Part shown: positions 42,649-49,463 of the stretch, one piece after another
Position numbering within the stretch: position 1 is the first letter of the stretch
How the letters are laid out: every line of letters begins with the position of its first letter
Virus record (IMG/VR): IMGVR_UViG_3300036770_000877
Span: 40,500-104,499 of that record
Strand: one strand, 5' to 3'
Origin: a virus
Length of the DNA: 64,000 bases
The notes under the pieces: model-generated
The model's database searches: none
The model's input: the letters and a program-made list of their open reading frames with translations, nothing else
What the model was told of the DNA's origin: nothing
Made by a program: the position numbers and the translations under genes

Positions 42649-42836
42649 CAGTGGCAGTTTCGGGAATGTTCTCGCCACATGTCTTAAGTAAGAATTCCCA
42701 CCAAATTTCCCCTGGATGATCATGCGGAGTACAAAACAAAAATAGTAGACTCGTCAGAAGACGTCCAGGGGCCCAATTGGGCCACGGTCCATTCGAATGC
42801 AGTCAGCTTGGTTACCTTTCTTTCCAGGCTGGCTGC
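42649..42836 (+). ncRNA. Candidate structured RNA region
   Basis: No frame is visible in the 358-base gap. Instead: GTGGC (42651) pairs with GCCAC (42674), while GGGAAT (42662) inside that loop pairs with ATTCCC (42694), an H-type pseudoknot; CCCCTGGA (42709) pairs with TCCAGGGG (42764) around a CGTC-AGAA-GACG hairpin; GGCCCAATTGGGCC (42770-42783) is a palindrome; GCAGTCAGC (42799) pairs with GCTGGCTGC (42828). The density of long complementary blocks suggests a phage noncoding RNA or an elaborate leader of the DUF932 gene. No known family is recognised. Confidence 0.5.
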
Positions 42837-42930
42837 AAGGCCCGCCCCGCCAAACCACGCTTGTCAAGTTACGACGATGTGATTTTGCCCACTAAAAAAT
42901 GTCCGAATTGCCCTAGTTTGCCAATCTAAC

Positions 42931-42960
42931 TAGACATAGCCCACCTATGTATGCTAGACT
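42931..42960 (+). promoter_or_regulatory. Promoter of the DUF932 gene
   Basis: TAGACA (42931-42936), 18 bases ending TGC, TAGACT (42955-42960). ATGTCCGA lies at 42899. Confidence 0.65.
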
Positions 42961-42989
42961 TGATAAGTATCCAATAGAAAGGAAAAAAA

Positions 42990-44021
42990 ATGGCTACAAA
43001 TCTCGCTCATAAGCAAGAAGTAGAAAACGGCGATGTGTCGTTTGCTCTTGTTGATTCCCGCTCAAATCCTGCTTGGCACTCTTTTGCCAATAAGGTGTTC
43101 GATTCAGATTCAGGAGATGTTTCAATCTCCGACATAATGAATGGTGCTAAACTATCCAACTGGAATGTCCGTCTTGAAGATGTTGCGCCTCTTGCGCCAC
43201 AACACAATTTCATTACTGATTCATTCCTTGTTGTTCGTGATAACCCAATGACCGATGGTGCTACTGATGTGCTATCTGTTGTCGGTTCTCGCTATAAGGT
43301 TGTTCAGAATGAAGAACTATTCTCATTCGCTGAAAATCTCCACGATGGAAATCCTGATGTAAAGGTTGATTCTGCTGGTTCTCTAAAGCAGGGTCGCATT
43401 GTTTATGGTTCTTGGTCTTTGCCAAATGAACTAATCATTGACCCAAAGGGTGTTGCTGATAAGACAAAACTTTATCTTATCGTTTGGACATCTCACGATG
43501 GTTCTGTTGCTGTTCAAGCAGCAATCACACCTGTTCGTGTTCGTTGCCAAAACACTCTAAACCTTGCGATGAAATCTGCTAAGCAATCTTTCAAGATTCG
43601 CCACACGCAGACCGCAGATGGAAAGATTCTCGCTGCTCGTGAGGCTCTTGGTTTATCTGTTGCTTACTTTGACCAATTCTCAAAGCAGGCTAATGAACTT
43701 TATCAGGCTTCTATTACCGATAAGCAGTTTTCTGACCTTATCCGTAATCTTTACCCAAAGCCTGAAAAAGACGCTAAGGGTGCGTTGAAGAAGTGGGAAA
43801 ATAAGGTTGTCTTGATTGACGAACTTTATCATAACTCACCAACTAACGCAGGAATCAAAGGCACAAAGTGGGGTGCGCTAAATGCTCTAACTGAGCGTTT
43901 GGATTATTTCCGTTCTGCTCGTAAGGGTAATACGGAATCTCTTTCCGCTTCCGCTTCAGGTTTTGACCCTGTTATCACCGCAGAGAAAAATAAAATTCTC
44001 AAAGCGGTTGTCGCATTGTAA
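42990..44021 (+). CDS. DUF932 phage/plasmid-like protein
   Basis: A 343-residue protein of the DUF932 (phage/plasmid-like TIGR03299) family: AWHSFANKVFDSDSGDVSIS, WNVRLEDVAP, a VSVVGSRYKVVQNEE-like element, and GVLPVRVRCQNTLNLAMKSA-like TPVRVRCQNTLNLAMKSAKQ. The role of the family is unknown, but it is widespread in actinophages, often among early genes. AAAGGAAAA precedes it; a strong terminator follows. Confidence 0.85.
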   Translation: MATNLAHKQEVENGDVSFALVDSRSNPAWHSFANKVFDSDSGDVSISDIMNGAKLSNWNVRLEDVAPLAPQHNFITDSFLVVRDNPMTDGATDVLSVVGSRYKVVQNEELFSFAENLHDGNPDVKVDSAGSLKQGRIVYGSWSLPNELIIDPKGVADKTKLYLIVWTSHDGSVAVQAAITPVRVRCQNTLNLAMKSAKQSFKIRHTQTADGKILAAREALGLSVAYFDQFSKQANELYQASITDKQFSDLIRNLYPKPEKDAKGALKKWENKVVLIDELYHNSPTNAGIKGTKWGALNALTERLDYFRSARKGNTESLSASASGFDPVITAEKNKILKAVVAL

Positions 44022-44029
44022 AATGCTAC

Positions 44030-44060
44030 GGGGGCGCAGAAATGCGCCCCCTATTTTTTT
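44030..44060 (+). terminator. Intrinsic terminator after DUF932 gene
   Basis: A perfect 9-bp stem GGGGGCGCA/TGCGCCCCC with a GAAA tetraloop, followed by seven Ts. Confidence 0.9.
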
Positions 44061-44129
44061 GATCTAAAGCTCGGCGTGTTGATTTGACAAAACAAGTTTT
44101 GCGGGGCGGGTCTGACTGTTTATTTTATC

Positions 44130-44160
44130 ATTACGTCACAAGTTAAAAATGCCCTGGAAT
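44130..44160 (+). repeat. ATTACG-N-AAAAATGCCCTGGAAT element
   Basis: ATTACGTC, seven bases, AAAAATGCCCTGGAAT. The same arrangement recurs at 46120 and, in degenerate form, at 49167 and 49232. Confidence 0.55.
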
Positions 44161-44161
44161 T

Positions 44162-44190
44162 TGCAGGATGTCAGTCCCATGGTGTAGTAT
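44162..44190 (+). promoter_or_regulatory. Family promoter 10, upstream of whiB
   Basis: ATGTCAG at 44168, TG, TAGTAT at 44185-44190, directly after the ATTACG element. Confidence 0.7.
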
Positions 44191-44215
44191 TGTATTAAGG
44201 ATAGAAAGGTAGATT

Positions 44216-44425
44216 ATGAGTTGGCAATTAGAAGCCAGTTGCAGCGAGGACCAGCATGACTTGTTTTTCTCGCAGGCTAAAGGTAAAATGGATAGAGCAA
44301 TACAAATTTGTGGCTCGTGCTCTGTAAAGGGTGAGTGTCTTAAGTTTGCTATTGATGAAAAAGTAGAGTTCGGCATATTCGGTGGTCTCACACCGCAAGA
44401 GAGGAAAAAGAAATGGCTGATATGA
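44216..44425 (+). CDS. WhiB-family regulator, 69 aa
   Basis: A small WhiB protein: cysteines C9, C32, C35 and C41 (CGSCSVKGEC) would bind a 4Fe-4S cluster, and the turn GIFGGLTPQER matches the G(V/I)WGG motif. WhiB proteins are restricted to actinobacteria and their phages and bind the sigma factor to retune transcription. GAAAGG lies before the ATG. It overlaps the next gene by 13 bases. Confidence 0.9.
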   Translation: MSWQLEASCSEDQHDLFFSQAKGKMDRAIQICGSCSVKGECLKFAIDEKVEFGIFGGLTPQERKKKWLI

Positions 44426-44646
44426 CAGACGACCTATTCTCAGATAGAATAGGAGAACATATTTTAGGTGCTATTCAAGTAGATATCGAAGAGCAACTAT
44501 TTGAAGATTGGAATAACTCTAATCTAGATGAAGGCAATCTTTATGCAGAATGGAGATTTTTTGAATTCGCTACACCTGAAATCAAGAAACAATACAACGA
44601 GCACTACGGATATACAGAAGAGGATGAGTATTACTTATCATGCTAG
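44413..44646 (+). CDS. Acidic protein, 77 aa
   Basis: A 77-residue protein (MADMTDDLFSDRIGEHILGA, ending EEDEYYLSC). It overlaps whiB at its start and the next gene at its end. Function unknown; the strong negative charge is notable. Confidence 0.65.
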   Translation: MADMTDDLFSDRIGEHILGAIQVDIEEQLFEDWNNSNLDEGNLYAEWRFFEFATPEIKKQYNEHYGYTEEDEYYLSC

Positions 44647-44813
44647 GTTATACTGCAGATGATGTTGAACGTATGATTAATGCGGTTCATGATTCTAAAT
44701 TATTTTATCTTAGATACCCGTCAGACTTAATTGATAAGTCACAGTTACGTGCAGATCTAGAAGATACGGTCAGCTTTTTACAAGGTGTACTAGCCGAGGG
44801 GCACGTCCAATGA
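44640..44813 (+). CDS. Small protein, 57 aa
   Basis: A 57-residue helical protein (MLGYTADDVERMINAVHDSK, then LFYLRYPSDL). Its start is in the end of the previous gene, its end overlaps the next. Function unknown. Confidence 0.6.
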   Translation: MLGYTADDVERMINAVHDSKLFYLRYPSDLIDKSQLRADLEDTVSFLQGVLAEGHVQ

Positions 44814-44911
44814 GCACTAGACATAAACAGTGTACACAATGCTATAATGGAAAGTATTACTTTTACAATGGTAAAGACGAACTAGTCGCTATCCCGTGCC
44901 CATTTTGCTAG
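44810..44911 (+). CDS. Zinc-binding micro-protein, 33 aa
   Basis: A 33-residue protein (MSTRHKQCTQCYNGKYYFYN, ending AIPCPFC). Two CxxC pairs at its ends can form a zinc ribbon. ATGA overlap with the previous gene. Confidence 0.6.
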   Translation: MSTRHKQCTQCYNGKYYFYNGKDELVAIPCPFC

Positions 44912-44919
44912 GAGATAAA

Positions 44920-45021
44920 ATGAGTAAAGAGTTTAAAGAACTTGTTGGAAAAGGCATTCTAGGTTTTTTGGGCCTAGGTGCCATAGTTATATACGTTATC
45001 TACAAAATATTTGTGGCCTAA
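44920..45021 (+). CDS. Membrane micro-protein, 33 aa
   Basis: A 33-residue protein with one transmembrane helix (GKGILGFLGLGAIVIYVIYK). AGGAG stands seven bases before the ATG. Function unknown. Confidence 0.6.
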   Translation: MSKEFKELVGKGILGFLGLGAIVIYVIYKIFVA

Positions 45022-45037
45022 GTCACACCTATATTCG

Positions 45038-45066
45038 TTGAATTTGTCCCCGTTAACTGTTAGGAT
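45038..45066 (+). promoter_or_regulatory. Promoter for leaderless gene at 45073
   Basis: TTGAAT (45038-45043), 17 bases, TAGGAT (45061-45066); the ATG at 45073 is exactly at the predicted transcription start. Confidence 0.75.
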
Positions 45067-45072
45067 AGATAT

Positions 45073-45282
45073 ATGGAAAAACTAATAGAATATATGAATA
45101 TACATCTTGTCAGTCTTCTGCAAGATTTAGAATCTTTGGAAGAACAAATGGAGCGATTGGATATGAACTCTAAGGACTTTATTGAGTTAGACTTTGAATT
45201 CAATAATATCTCAGGGCAAACCATTGCTACCCGCCACCTAATGTCAGTTGCTCGTGATATCCTAGAAGAACAGAAAGGATAA
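45073..45282 (+). CDS. Helical protein, 69 aa, probably leaderless
   Basis: A 69-residue acidic coiled coil (LLQDLESLEEQMERLDMNSK). No ribosome binding site, in line with its promoter position. It starts a four-gene operon. Function unknown. Confidence 0.7.
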   Translation: MEKLIEYMNIHLVSLLQDLESLEEQMERLDMNSKDFIELDFEFNNISGQTIATRHLMSVARDILEEQKG

Positions 45283-45284
45283 CA

Positions 45285-45566
45285 ATGATTGAATCAGCCG
45301 AGGCTATCGAACCACGCTTACAGAAACTAGTTGATTTGGGTTGCACTGGTATTGACATAATGCACGGGGAACTCAAGAATCTTATGCTTGAAGCAGAGCA
45401 GGAATATTCTAACTATGTAAAGATTGAAGAAGAAACTGACTATGATGACGCTATGGATTCTATGGAGCGTAAATATTGGGAGGGCATGCTAGACGCATAC
45501 TCCCACATGTATAAAATGACCTACGACCTATCGTTTGCTATTAGTGCTAAGGAGGCAGGAGAATGA
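45285..45566 (+). CDS. Acidic helical protein, 93 aa
   Basis: A 93-residue protein (ELKNLMLEAEQEYSNYVKIE, then MERKYWEGMLDAYSHMYKM). AGAAAGGA precedes the ATG. It overlaps the next gene by four bases. Function unknown. Confidence 0.7.
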   Translation: MIESAEAIEPRLQKLVDLGCTGIDIMHGELKNLMLEAEQEYSNYVKIEEETDYDDAMDSMERKYWEGMLDAYSHMYKMTYDLSFAISAKEAGE

Positions 45567-45862
45567 AGGCAGGAGACAAAGACAAACTAAATAAATGTTT
45601 AGAGATTCTAGATACAACTGACCTAGGCCTATCATTAGTTTGGCTATGGACATGGAGTACTATCAAGAACTTTATGGAAGATGAAACATTTATCATGAAG
45701 AAAACTGAAGATGAAATGTGGGATTGTCTATGTGAGGCTGTTGAGGCTGGACATGGATTTTCTTTGGAGTATGGAGCAGAACAACATCATGACGACGTAA
45801 TGGAATGGATGTTAAATCGGGAGTACATGGTAGATTCCATGTTTGAAGAGGAAGAGGAATAA
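45563..45862 (+). CDS. Acidic protein, 99 aa
   Basis: A 99-residue protein rich in Trp, Met and Glu (LVWLWTWSTIKNFMEDETF). It shares one base with the next gene (TAATG). Function unknown. Confidence 0.7.
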   Translation: MKAGDKDKLNKCLEILDTTDLGLSLVWLWTWSTIKNFMEDETFIMKKTEDEMWDCLCEAVEAGHGFSLEYGAEQHHDDVMEWMLNREYMVDSMFEEEEE

Positions 45863-46086
45863 TGTATCACAAACCAATGCTTGAAATACTTGAAGTAGAA
45901 TACTCAGTTTCCCCTGGTGGTGTAGATGAGTTTGAGGTTTATTCATTACATGAAGAAGATGTTATGAATCCCCCGCTATTTACTACCACCGATCTTTTGG
46001 AAGCAGTTCAATTCTGTTATAGTTTAGGAAAAGATTTTGTTGTGCGAACATTAGCAGAGTGGGAAGAAAGACAAATGCTTATCTAA
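45862..46086 (+). CDS. Small protein, 74 aa
   Basis: A 74-residue protein (MYHKPMLEILEVEYSVSPGG, ending VVRTLAEWEERQMLI-like). Last gene of its operon; a GC-rich boundary-like sequence follows. Function unknown. Confidence 0.65.
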   Translation: MYHKPMLEILEVEYSVSPGGVDEFEVYSLHEEDVMNPPLFTTTDLLEAVQFCYSLGKDFVVRTLAEWEERQMLI

Positions 46087-46119
46087 AGCTGGCGGGTCGG
46101 GTCTGTCTCAAAATATGGA

Positions 46120-46150
46120 CATTACGTACAACTTGAAAAATGCCCTGGAA
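46120..46150 (+). repeat. ATTACG-N-AAAAATGCCCTGGAAT element, second copy
   Basis: ATTACGTA, then AAAAATGCCCTGGAA; the A-run provides the -35 of the following promoter. Confidence 0.55.
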
Positions 46151-46161
46151 TCCTGTATTAT
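46132..46161 (+). promoter_or_regulatory. Promoter for leaderless gene at 46168
   Basis: TTGAAA, a spacer of 17-18 bases containing GCCCTGGAAT, and TATTAT (46156-46161). The ATG at 46168 is exactly at the predicted transcription start. Confidence 0.75.
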
Positions 46162-46167
46162 TAAGAT

Positions 46168-46359
46168 ATGACTGAAACAACCCTGGAATATGTGTTAACA
46201 AATAATGATAGATGTGACCGTTGTTCTGCCCAAGCTTTATATTTATGCAAAGGTATTACGGGTGAGCTAATGTTTTGCGGTCACCATTTCAATTCAAATA
46301 AAGAATCATTAACTAACTGGGCTTACGAGATCGTAGACGAGTCCTCTAAAATTTCTTGA
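46168..46359 (+). CDS. Zinc-ribbon protein, 63 aa, probably leaderless
   Basis: A 63-residue protein with DRCDRCSAQALYLCKGITGE and FCGHHF, typical of small actinophage zinc-ribbon proteins. No ribosome binding site precedes the ATG. Function unknown. Confidence 0.7.
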   Translation: MTETTLEYVLTNNDRCDRCSAQALYLCKGITGELMFCGHHFNSNKESLTNWAYEIVDESSKIS

Positions 46360-46384
46360 CAATCCGCCCTGAATTTTCTATAAT
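46356..46384 (+). promoter_or_regulatory. Consensus sigma-70 promoter
   Basis: TTGACA (46356-46361), 17 bases containing GCCCTGAA, TATAAT (46379-46384). Perfect match to both hexamers. Confidence 0.88.
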
Positions 46385-46411
46385 TAATATATAGACAGAA
46401 AGGAGATGCAA

Positions 46412-46534
46412 ATGACAAAGCGAGAGTACCTAGTTTCCCTTGGACAAAAAGTCGGCAAGCGTGGACGTTTTTCCAAAGAGCAGGTAGAATTGATTAAGAA
46501 GGCTGAAGCACAAGGCACAGTTTTCACAAAGTAA
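46412..46534 (+). CDS. Lsr2-C-terminus-like micro-protein, 40 aa
   Basis: A 40-residue basic protein (MTKREYLVSLGQKVGKRGRF, then SKEQVELIKKAEAQG). The RGR core with two helices is like the DNA-binding half of Lsr2, an actinobacterial AT-rich-DNA silencer. It could compete with it, though this is inference. AGGAG is in place for ATG 46412 rather than 46406. Confidence 0.65.
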   Translation: MTKREYLVSLGQKVGKRGRFSKEQVELIKKAEAQGTVFTK

Positions 46535-46563
46535 ATATCCACTACTAAGAAAGGTAGGCCCCC

Positions 46564-47328
46564 ATGCCAAATTGGGTATATAACACTTTGACCATACAAG
46601 GTCCTAAAGAGGAAATTGATTCAATTAAAGAAAGATTGAATCGTCCTTTTACACTAGCGCAAGAGACATTCGGAATGGGCGATATTAGTTCATCTGGATT
46701 CCCGACTAAAATCACACAGGTAAGTTATTCTAATCCTGTATTTTCATTTCATAATATCCATTCGTATAAGGACGAAGGCATTACTGATGAAGAGTATGCC
46801 TGCCAGCCTGACCGTAGTGGTGTAGATATGAATGACCCTGACTGGTTCCGCAAGTCTGTTGAGTTTGCTAAAACTCAAAAGGATTGGTATTCATGGAACA
46901 ACTCCAACTGGGGCACCAAATGGGATGTCGCAGTTCGTGATGATGACGAATATCCAAATACTGAGTTACTTGAGTATAAGTCAGAGGGTCATGACAACTG
47001 GCTTGTATACAAGTACGAGACTGCTTGGTCACCTGCAGTAACTATCTTAACTAAACTATCTAACTTGGTTCCTAACTCTCTCCTTACACTGGAGTATGAA
47101 GAGGAACAAGGTTGGGGCGGAGAACTAGAAATTCTTCGTGGTGATGTTAAAACAATTCTAGAATATGAAACTCGTTGCTATGCATGTCAATCTTATGACT
47201 GTGTTGAGTATTGTGAGAATGACTGTGGTCAATTCTGCTCTGAATGCAATGAGGGTTCATGGCGAGATGAAGAAGCAATGGCAGAATGCGAAGAGCACAA
47301 GCCTTTACTTGAAAAGGTAGAGGTGTAA
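46564..47328 (+). CDS. DUF1281-like protein with Cys-rich C-terminus
   Basis: A 254-residue protein. The N-terminus MPNWVYNTLTIQGPKEEIDS is typical of DUF1281/Api92-like ferredoxin-fold proteins, with a conserved WNNSNWGTKWDVAV motif near residue 112. Residues about 200-235 form a Cys-rich zinc-finger-like tail (CYACQSYDCVEYCENDCGQF, then CSEC). The role is unknown. One-base overlap with the next gene. Confidence 0.8.
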   Translation: MPNWVYNTLTIQGPKEEIDSIKERLNRPFTLAQETFGMGDISSSGFPTKITQVSYSNPVFSFHNIHSYKDEGITDEEYACQPDRSGVDMNDPDWFRKSVEFAKTQKDWYSWNNSNWGTKWDVAVRDDDEYPNTELLEYKSEGHDNWLVYKYETAWSPAVTILTKLSNLVPNSLLTLEYEEEQGWGGELEILRGDVKTILEYETRCYACQSYDCVEYCENDCGQFCSECNEGSWRDEEAMAECEEHKPLLEKVEV

Positions 47329-47981
47329 TGTTTGACCAAAGCTTTACGTCAACCAAGCACACATTTGTCTGTGACCCAGACGAATGTGACACCTTGGTGG
47401 AAATAACTACTTCAGACAAGTTTGGATTCCCTTCTGGATGGATCCATAATACATGTCCCTGCGGTAGACAAATGTCACTGATATCCAGTACAATAGAAGA
47501 AAACCCAACTATAGAAAGGCACCAACCCATGGAATCAACAACTACGGTCCCTGAGACCTATAATGCAAATCTTCTTGTAACATATAAGAAGATTGAGAAT
47601 GGCGAGACATCCTTCCCAGTCATCAAGGTAAATGACCTTGAATGGACCTTGGAGCAGGCCCGCCGCACAGATACCCGTGCAAACAATCTGCAGTCGACAA
47701 TTAATAAAATCATTGATTGTTTAACTGAAGACCACTGGTTTAATCCAAACACAGAACTATCAGACGTCCTAGAAGAACTGTGCGAAATCCTTAACCACAA
47801 CCCAGTTAAGACTGTAACGTGGGAGGCCAGCATAACGGTCCGAGGAGAAGTTGAAGTTCCTCTGGCTGAATTCGAAGACTTCGATTTAGATTCTCATATT
47901 TCTGAGAACTTAACTATTGACTCATATGACGGCAATACCACAATTGACACATATGATGTTGACTATGTAACTGAGCGATAA
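47328..47981 (+). CDS. Hypothetical protein, 217 aa, with zinc-finger-like head
   Basis: A 217-residue protein. The N-terminus has CDPDECDTLVEI and NTCPCGRQMS, like a zinc ribbon, followed by a helical middle (RTDTRANNLQSTINKIIDCL) and an acidic C-terminus related to VEVPLAEFEDFDLDSH. It may be the product of a gene fusion. It follows DUF1281 directly (TAATG). Confidence 0.7.
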   Translation: MFDQSFTSTKHTFVCDPDECDTLVEITTSDKFGFPSGWIHNTCPCGRQMSLISSTIEENPTIERHQPMESTTTVPETYNANLLVTYKKIENGETSFPVIKVNDLEWTLEQARRTDTRANNLQSTINKIIDCLTEDHWFNPNTELSDVLEELCEILNHNPVKTVTWEASITVRGEVEVPLAEFEDFDLDSHISENLTIDSYDGNTTIDTYDVDYVTER

Positions 47982-47992
47982 CATGGGGATGA

Positions 47993-48020
47993 GTGGTGGG
48001 GGTCATCTTGCCGACCCCCA
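47993..48020 (+). terminator. Hairpin with promoter in loop
   Basis: GGTGGGGGTC and GACCCCCACC form a 10-bp stem. Its loop contributes TTGCC of the next promoter (about 48008), as at 42387. Confidence 0.6.
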
Positions 48021-48037
48021 CCCTCTTATGATACAAT
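48008..48037 (+). promoter_or_regulatory. Extended -10 promoter after the hairpin
   Basis: TTGCCG, 18 bases ending TGA, TACAAT (48032-48037). The next gene starts at 48060. Confidence 0.55.
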
Positions 48038-48059
48038 CAAATGCGGAAAGGTGTGGATA

Positions 48060-48356
48060 ATGGCAATAGGCGATAAAGACATAGACGAAGGTAAGTTGGC
48101 TGGCATTGTTGAAGACTACTTATCTGATGTCAGATTTAGCAAACTCAACTTCGCTTGGCACATGGGCAACAAGTCCCCACGAATACAGGAAGAGTTTTGG
48201 AATACTCTGTGGGCGTGGATAGAGGAGATGTCTGAGTATTACAGGCGAGGCATGGTAGATACCAAGCACTTCAGAGTGGCAAAAATGTGTCATGAGATTA
48301 GGGCTCACATGGAGGGCGAAACTTGGGTGGATAACCAACTCACGCTTGAGTTGTAA
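48060..48356 (+). CDS. Hypothetical protein, 98 aa
   Basis: A 98-residue protein (MAIGDKDIDEGKLAGIVEDY, then KLNFAWHMGNKSPRIQEEFW). ATG 48060 is chosen over GTG 48051 because GGAAAGG is eight bases upstream of it. Function unknown. Confidence 0.7.
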   Translation: MAIGDKDIDEGKLAGIVEDYLSDVRFSKLNFAWHMGNKSPRIQEEFWNTLWAWIEEMSEYYRRGMVDTKHFRVAKMCHEIRAHMEGETWVDNQLTLEL

Positions 48357-48379
48357 GCTGCCCTGGTTTTTGATATAAT
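48351..48379 (+). promoter_or_regulatory. Promoter with extended -10
   Basis: TTGTAA (48351-48356), 17 bases containing GCCCTGG, ending TGA, TATAAT (48374-48379); predicted start 48386. Confidence 0.7.
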
Positions 48380-48385
48380 ATATAT

Positions 48386-48491
48386 GATCAATCTTAGTAG
48401 ATGGTGCAGCTATCAGGTGCCGACCAAGTTGTTAAATAAAGCCCGTCCTGGGGGTGTTGACGGAACAGCAGCCATCTGCTATATTTGATAT
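48386..48491 (+). other. Candidate structured leader (alternatively a 34-aa frame)
   Basis: Between this promoter and the next ATG, TAGTAGATGG (near 48393) can pair with CCATCTGCTA (near 48472) over ten bases, enclosing CCGTC/GACGG and a possible CAGG/CCTG pseudoknot. A frame of 34 codons (48384-48488, MINLSRWCSYQVPTKLLNKA) covers the same bases, but its ATG precedes the predicted start. A second promoter (TTGACG, TATATT at 48480-48485) lies in the 3' half. Which reading applies is open. Confidence 0.4.
48457..48485 (+). promoter_or_regulatory. Promoter for leaderless gene at 48492
   Basis: TTGACG (48457-48462), 17 bases ending TGC, TATATT (48480-48485), with the ATG exactly at the predicted start. 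Confidence 0.7.
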
Positions 48492-48740
48492 ATGGAACTA
48501 AATGAATATATAACCAAGGTCAAGCAGGATTTCCCTAATGGCTTCTCTGATTACGTCAAAGAGCACGGGGATAAGACAGAATGGTGGTTTCAATACTATA
48601 AGGCTAATAACCTTGTAGAGCAAGTAAATGGCTACGTGTTTGATTATTCTGAGATGGCTATGATGAGCCATTGGGAGAATGAGAAATGGTGGTCGTTTAT
48701 GGGAAATGTAGAATACGAGTTCAACAAAGAATATAACTAA
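48492..48740 (+). CDS. Hypothetical protein, 82 aa, probably leaderless
   Basis: An 82-residue aromatic-rich protein (FPNGFSDYVKEHGDKTEWWF). There is no ribosome binding site. Function unknown. Confidence 0.7.
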   Translation: MELNEYITKVKQDFPNGFSDYVKEHGDKTEWWFQYYKANNLVEQVNGYVFDYSEMAMMSHWENEKWWSFMGNVEYEFNKEYN

Positions 48741-48754
48741 CAAAGGAGCAAGGT

Positions 48755-49111
48755 GTGGGAGCAAGATGTACGTTCGTATTTAAAACAGATGAGAATCATG
48801 CAGTGGCATTGTATAGCCATTGGGGTGAAGATTCTCTCTATGAAGATTTAGCCGCAGCATTAAATCATGCAAAGCCTAGATGGTCTGACCCATCGTATGG
48901 CACCCGTATGGCAATTAGTTATCTAATGCAGGATAGCATTTTAGATGAAACGGGATTCGGGATTTATGGATGTGACCCATCAGACCAGGGATTTATGGAT
49001 ACACCAATCACAATTGATTTTACAGATAATACTGTAGGCAATGGGGAGGATTGGCATTCCTTTGAAGAGTTTGTTAATTATCATGGGAATGTGTTAGTTA
49101 AATCCAGTTAG
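48755..49111 (+). CDS. Hypothetical phage protein, 118 aa
   Basis: A 118-residue protein (CTFVFKTDENHAVALYSHWG, SLYEDLAAALNHAKPRWSDP, TRMAISYLMQDSILDETGFG) of a type common in actinophages. It probably starts at a GTG, with AAAGGAGCAAG upstream. Last plus-strand gene; function unknown. Confidence 0.7.
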   Translation: MGARCTFVFKTDENHAVALYSHWGEDSLYEDLAAALNHAKPRWSDPSYGTRMAISYLMQDSILDETGFGIYGCDPSDQGFMDTPITIDFTDNTVGNGEDWHSFEEFVNYHGNVLVKSS

Positions 49112-49116
49112 CTTAT

Positions 49117-49136
49117 GTCCCCGCTTCGGCGGGGAC
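49117..49136. terminator. GC hairpin with UUCG-type loop
   Basis: GTCCCCGC-TTCG-GCGGGGAC, a very stable hairpin immediately after the last rightward gene. There is no T-run, as often in actinobacteria. Confidence 0.7.
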
Positions 49137-49166
49137 TAAGACTCTAAACTTAATAAAATGTCTACC

Positions 49167-49261
49167 ATTACGACTAGATCTAAAAAATCGTGGAATATTT
49201 GAGAAATATATCTCTAAATATCTAGTTAGACATTACGACCATATGTAAAAAATCGCAGAAT
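49167..49261 (+). repeat. Tandem repeat ATTACGAC-N7-AAAAAATCG-NN-GAAT
   Basis: Two copies (49167-49196 and 49232-49261), 65 bases apart, matching the elements at 44130 and 46120. They overlap no gene. Confidence 0.6.
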
Positions 49262-49313
49262 TATAGCAATATGACAATAGATTGTCAAGAGCTATTTTCT
49301 GCATATAGATCTA

Positions 49314-49463
49314 TTATCCTTTCTTCTGTGGTTTATTTATTCTCTTAGTGTTATTGTTACCTTTAGATTTCCCGCCTTTAAAATCTCTGCCAAACTTATT
49401 ATTCTTCTGTGGGCCCCGCTTCGGGGCGGCGGAATCAGAAGTAACTACATTATCCTTGCTCAT
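49314..49463 (-). CDS. Basic micro-protein, 49 aa
   Basis: A 49-residue Lys/Asn/Gly-rich, low-complexity protein (KNNKFGRDFKGGKSKGNNNT), with an AGGAGG site. Its composition resembles nucleic-acid-binding tails. Function unknown. Confidence 0.6.
   Translation of the reverse strand: MSKDNVVTSDSAAPKRGPQKNNKFGRDFKGGKSKGNNNTKRINKPQKKG

Noticed and set aside
36200-44120. Dispersed GC repeats as a possible CRISPR array
   Set aside because: Repeats are separated by genes at irregular intervals and differ in length; there are no equal spacers.
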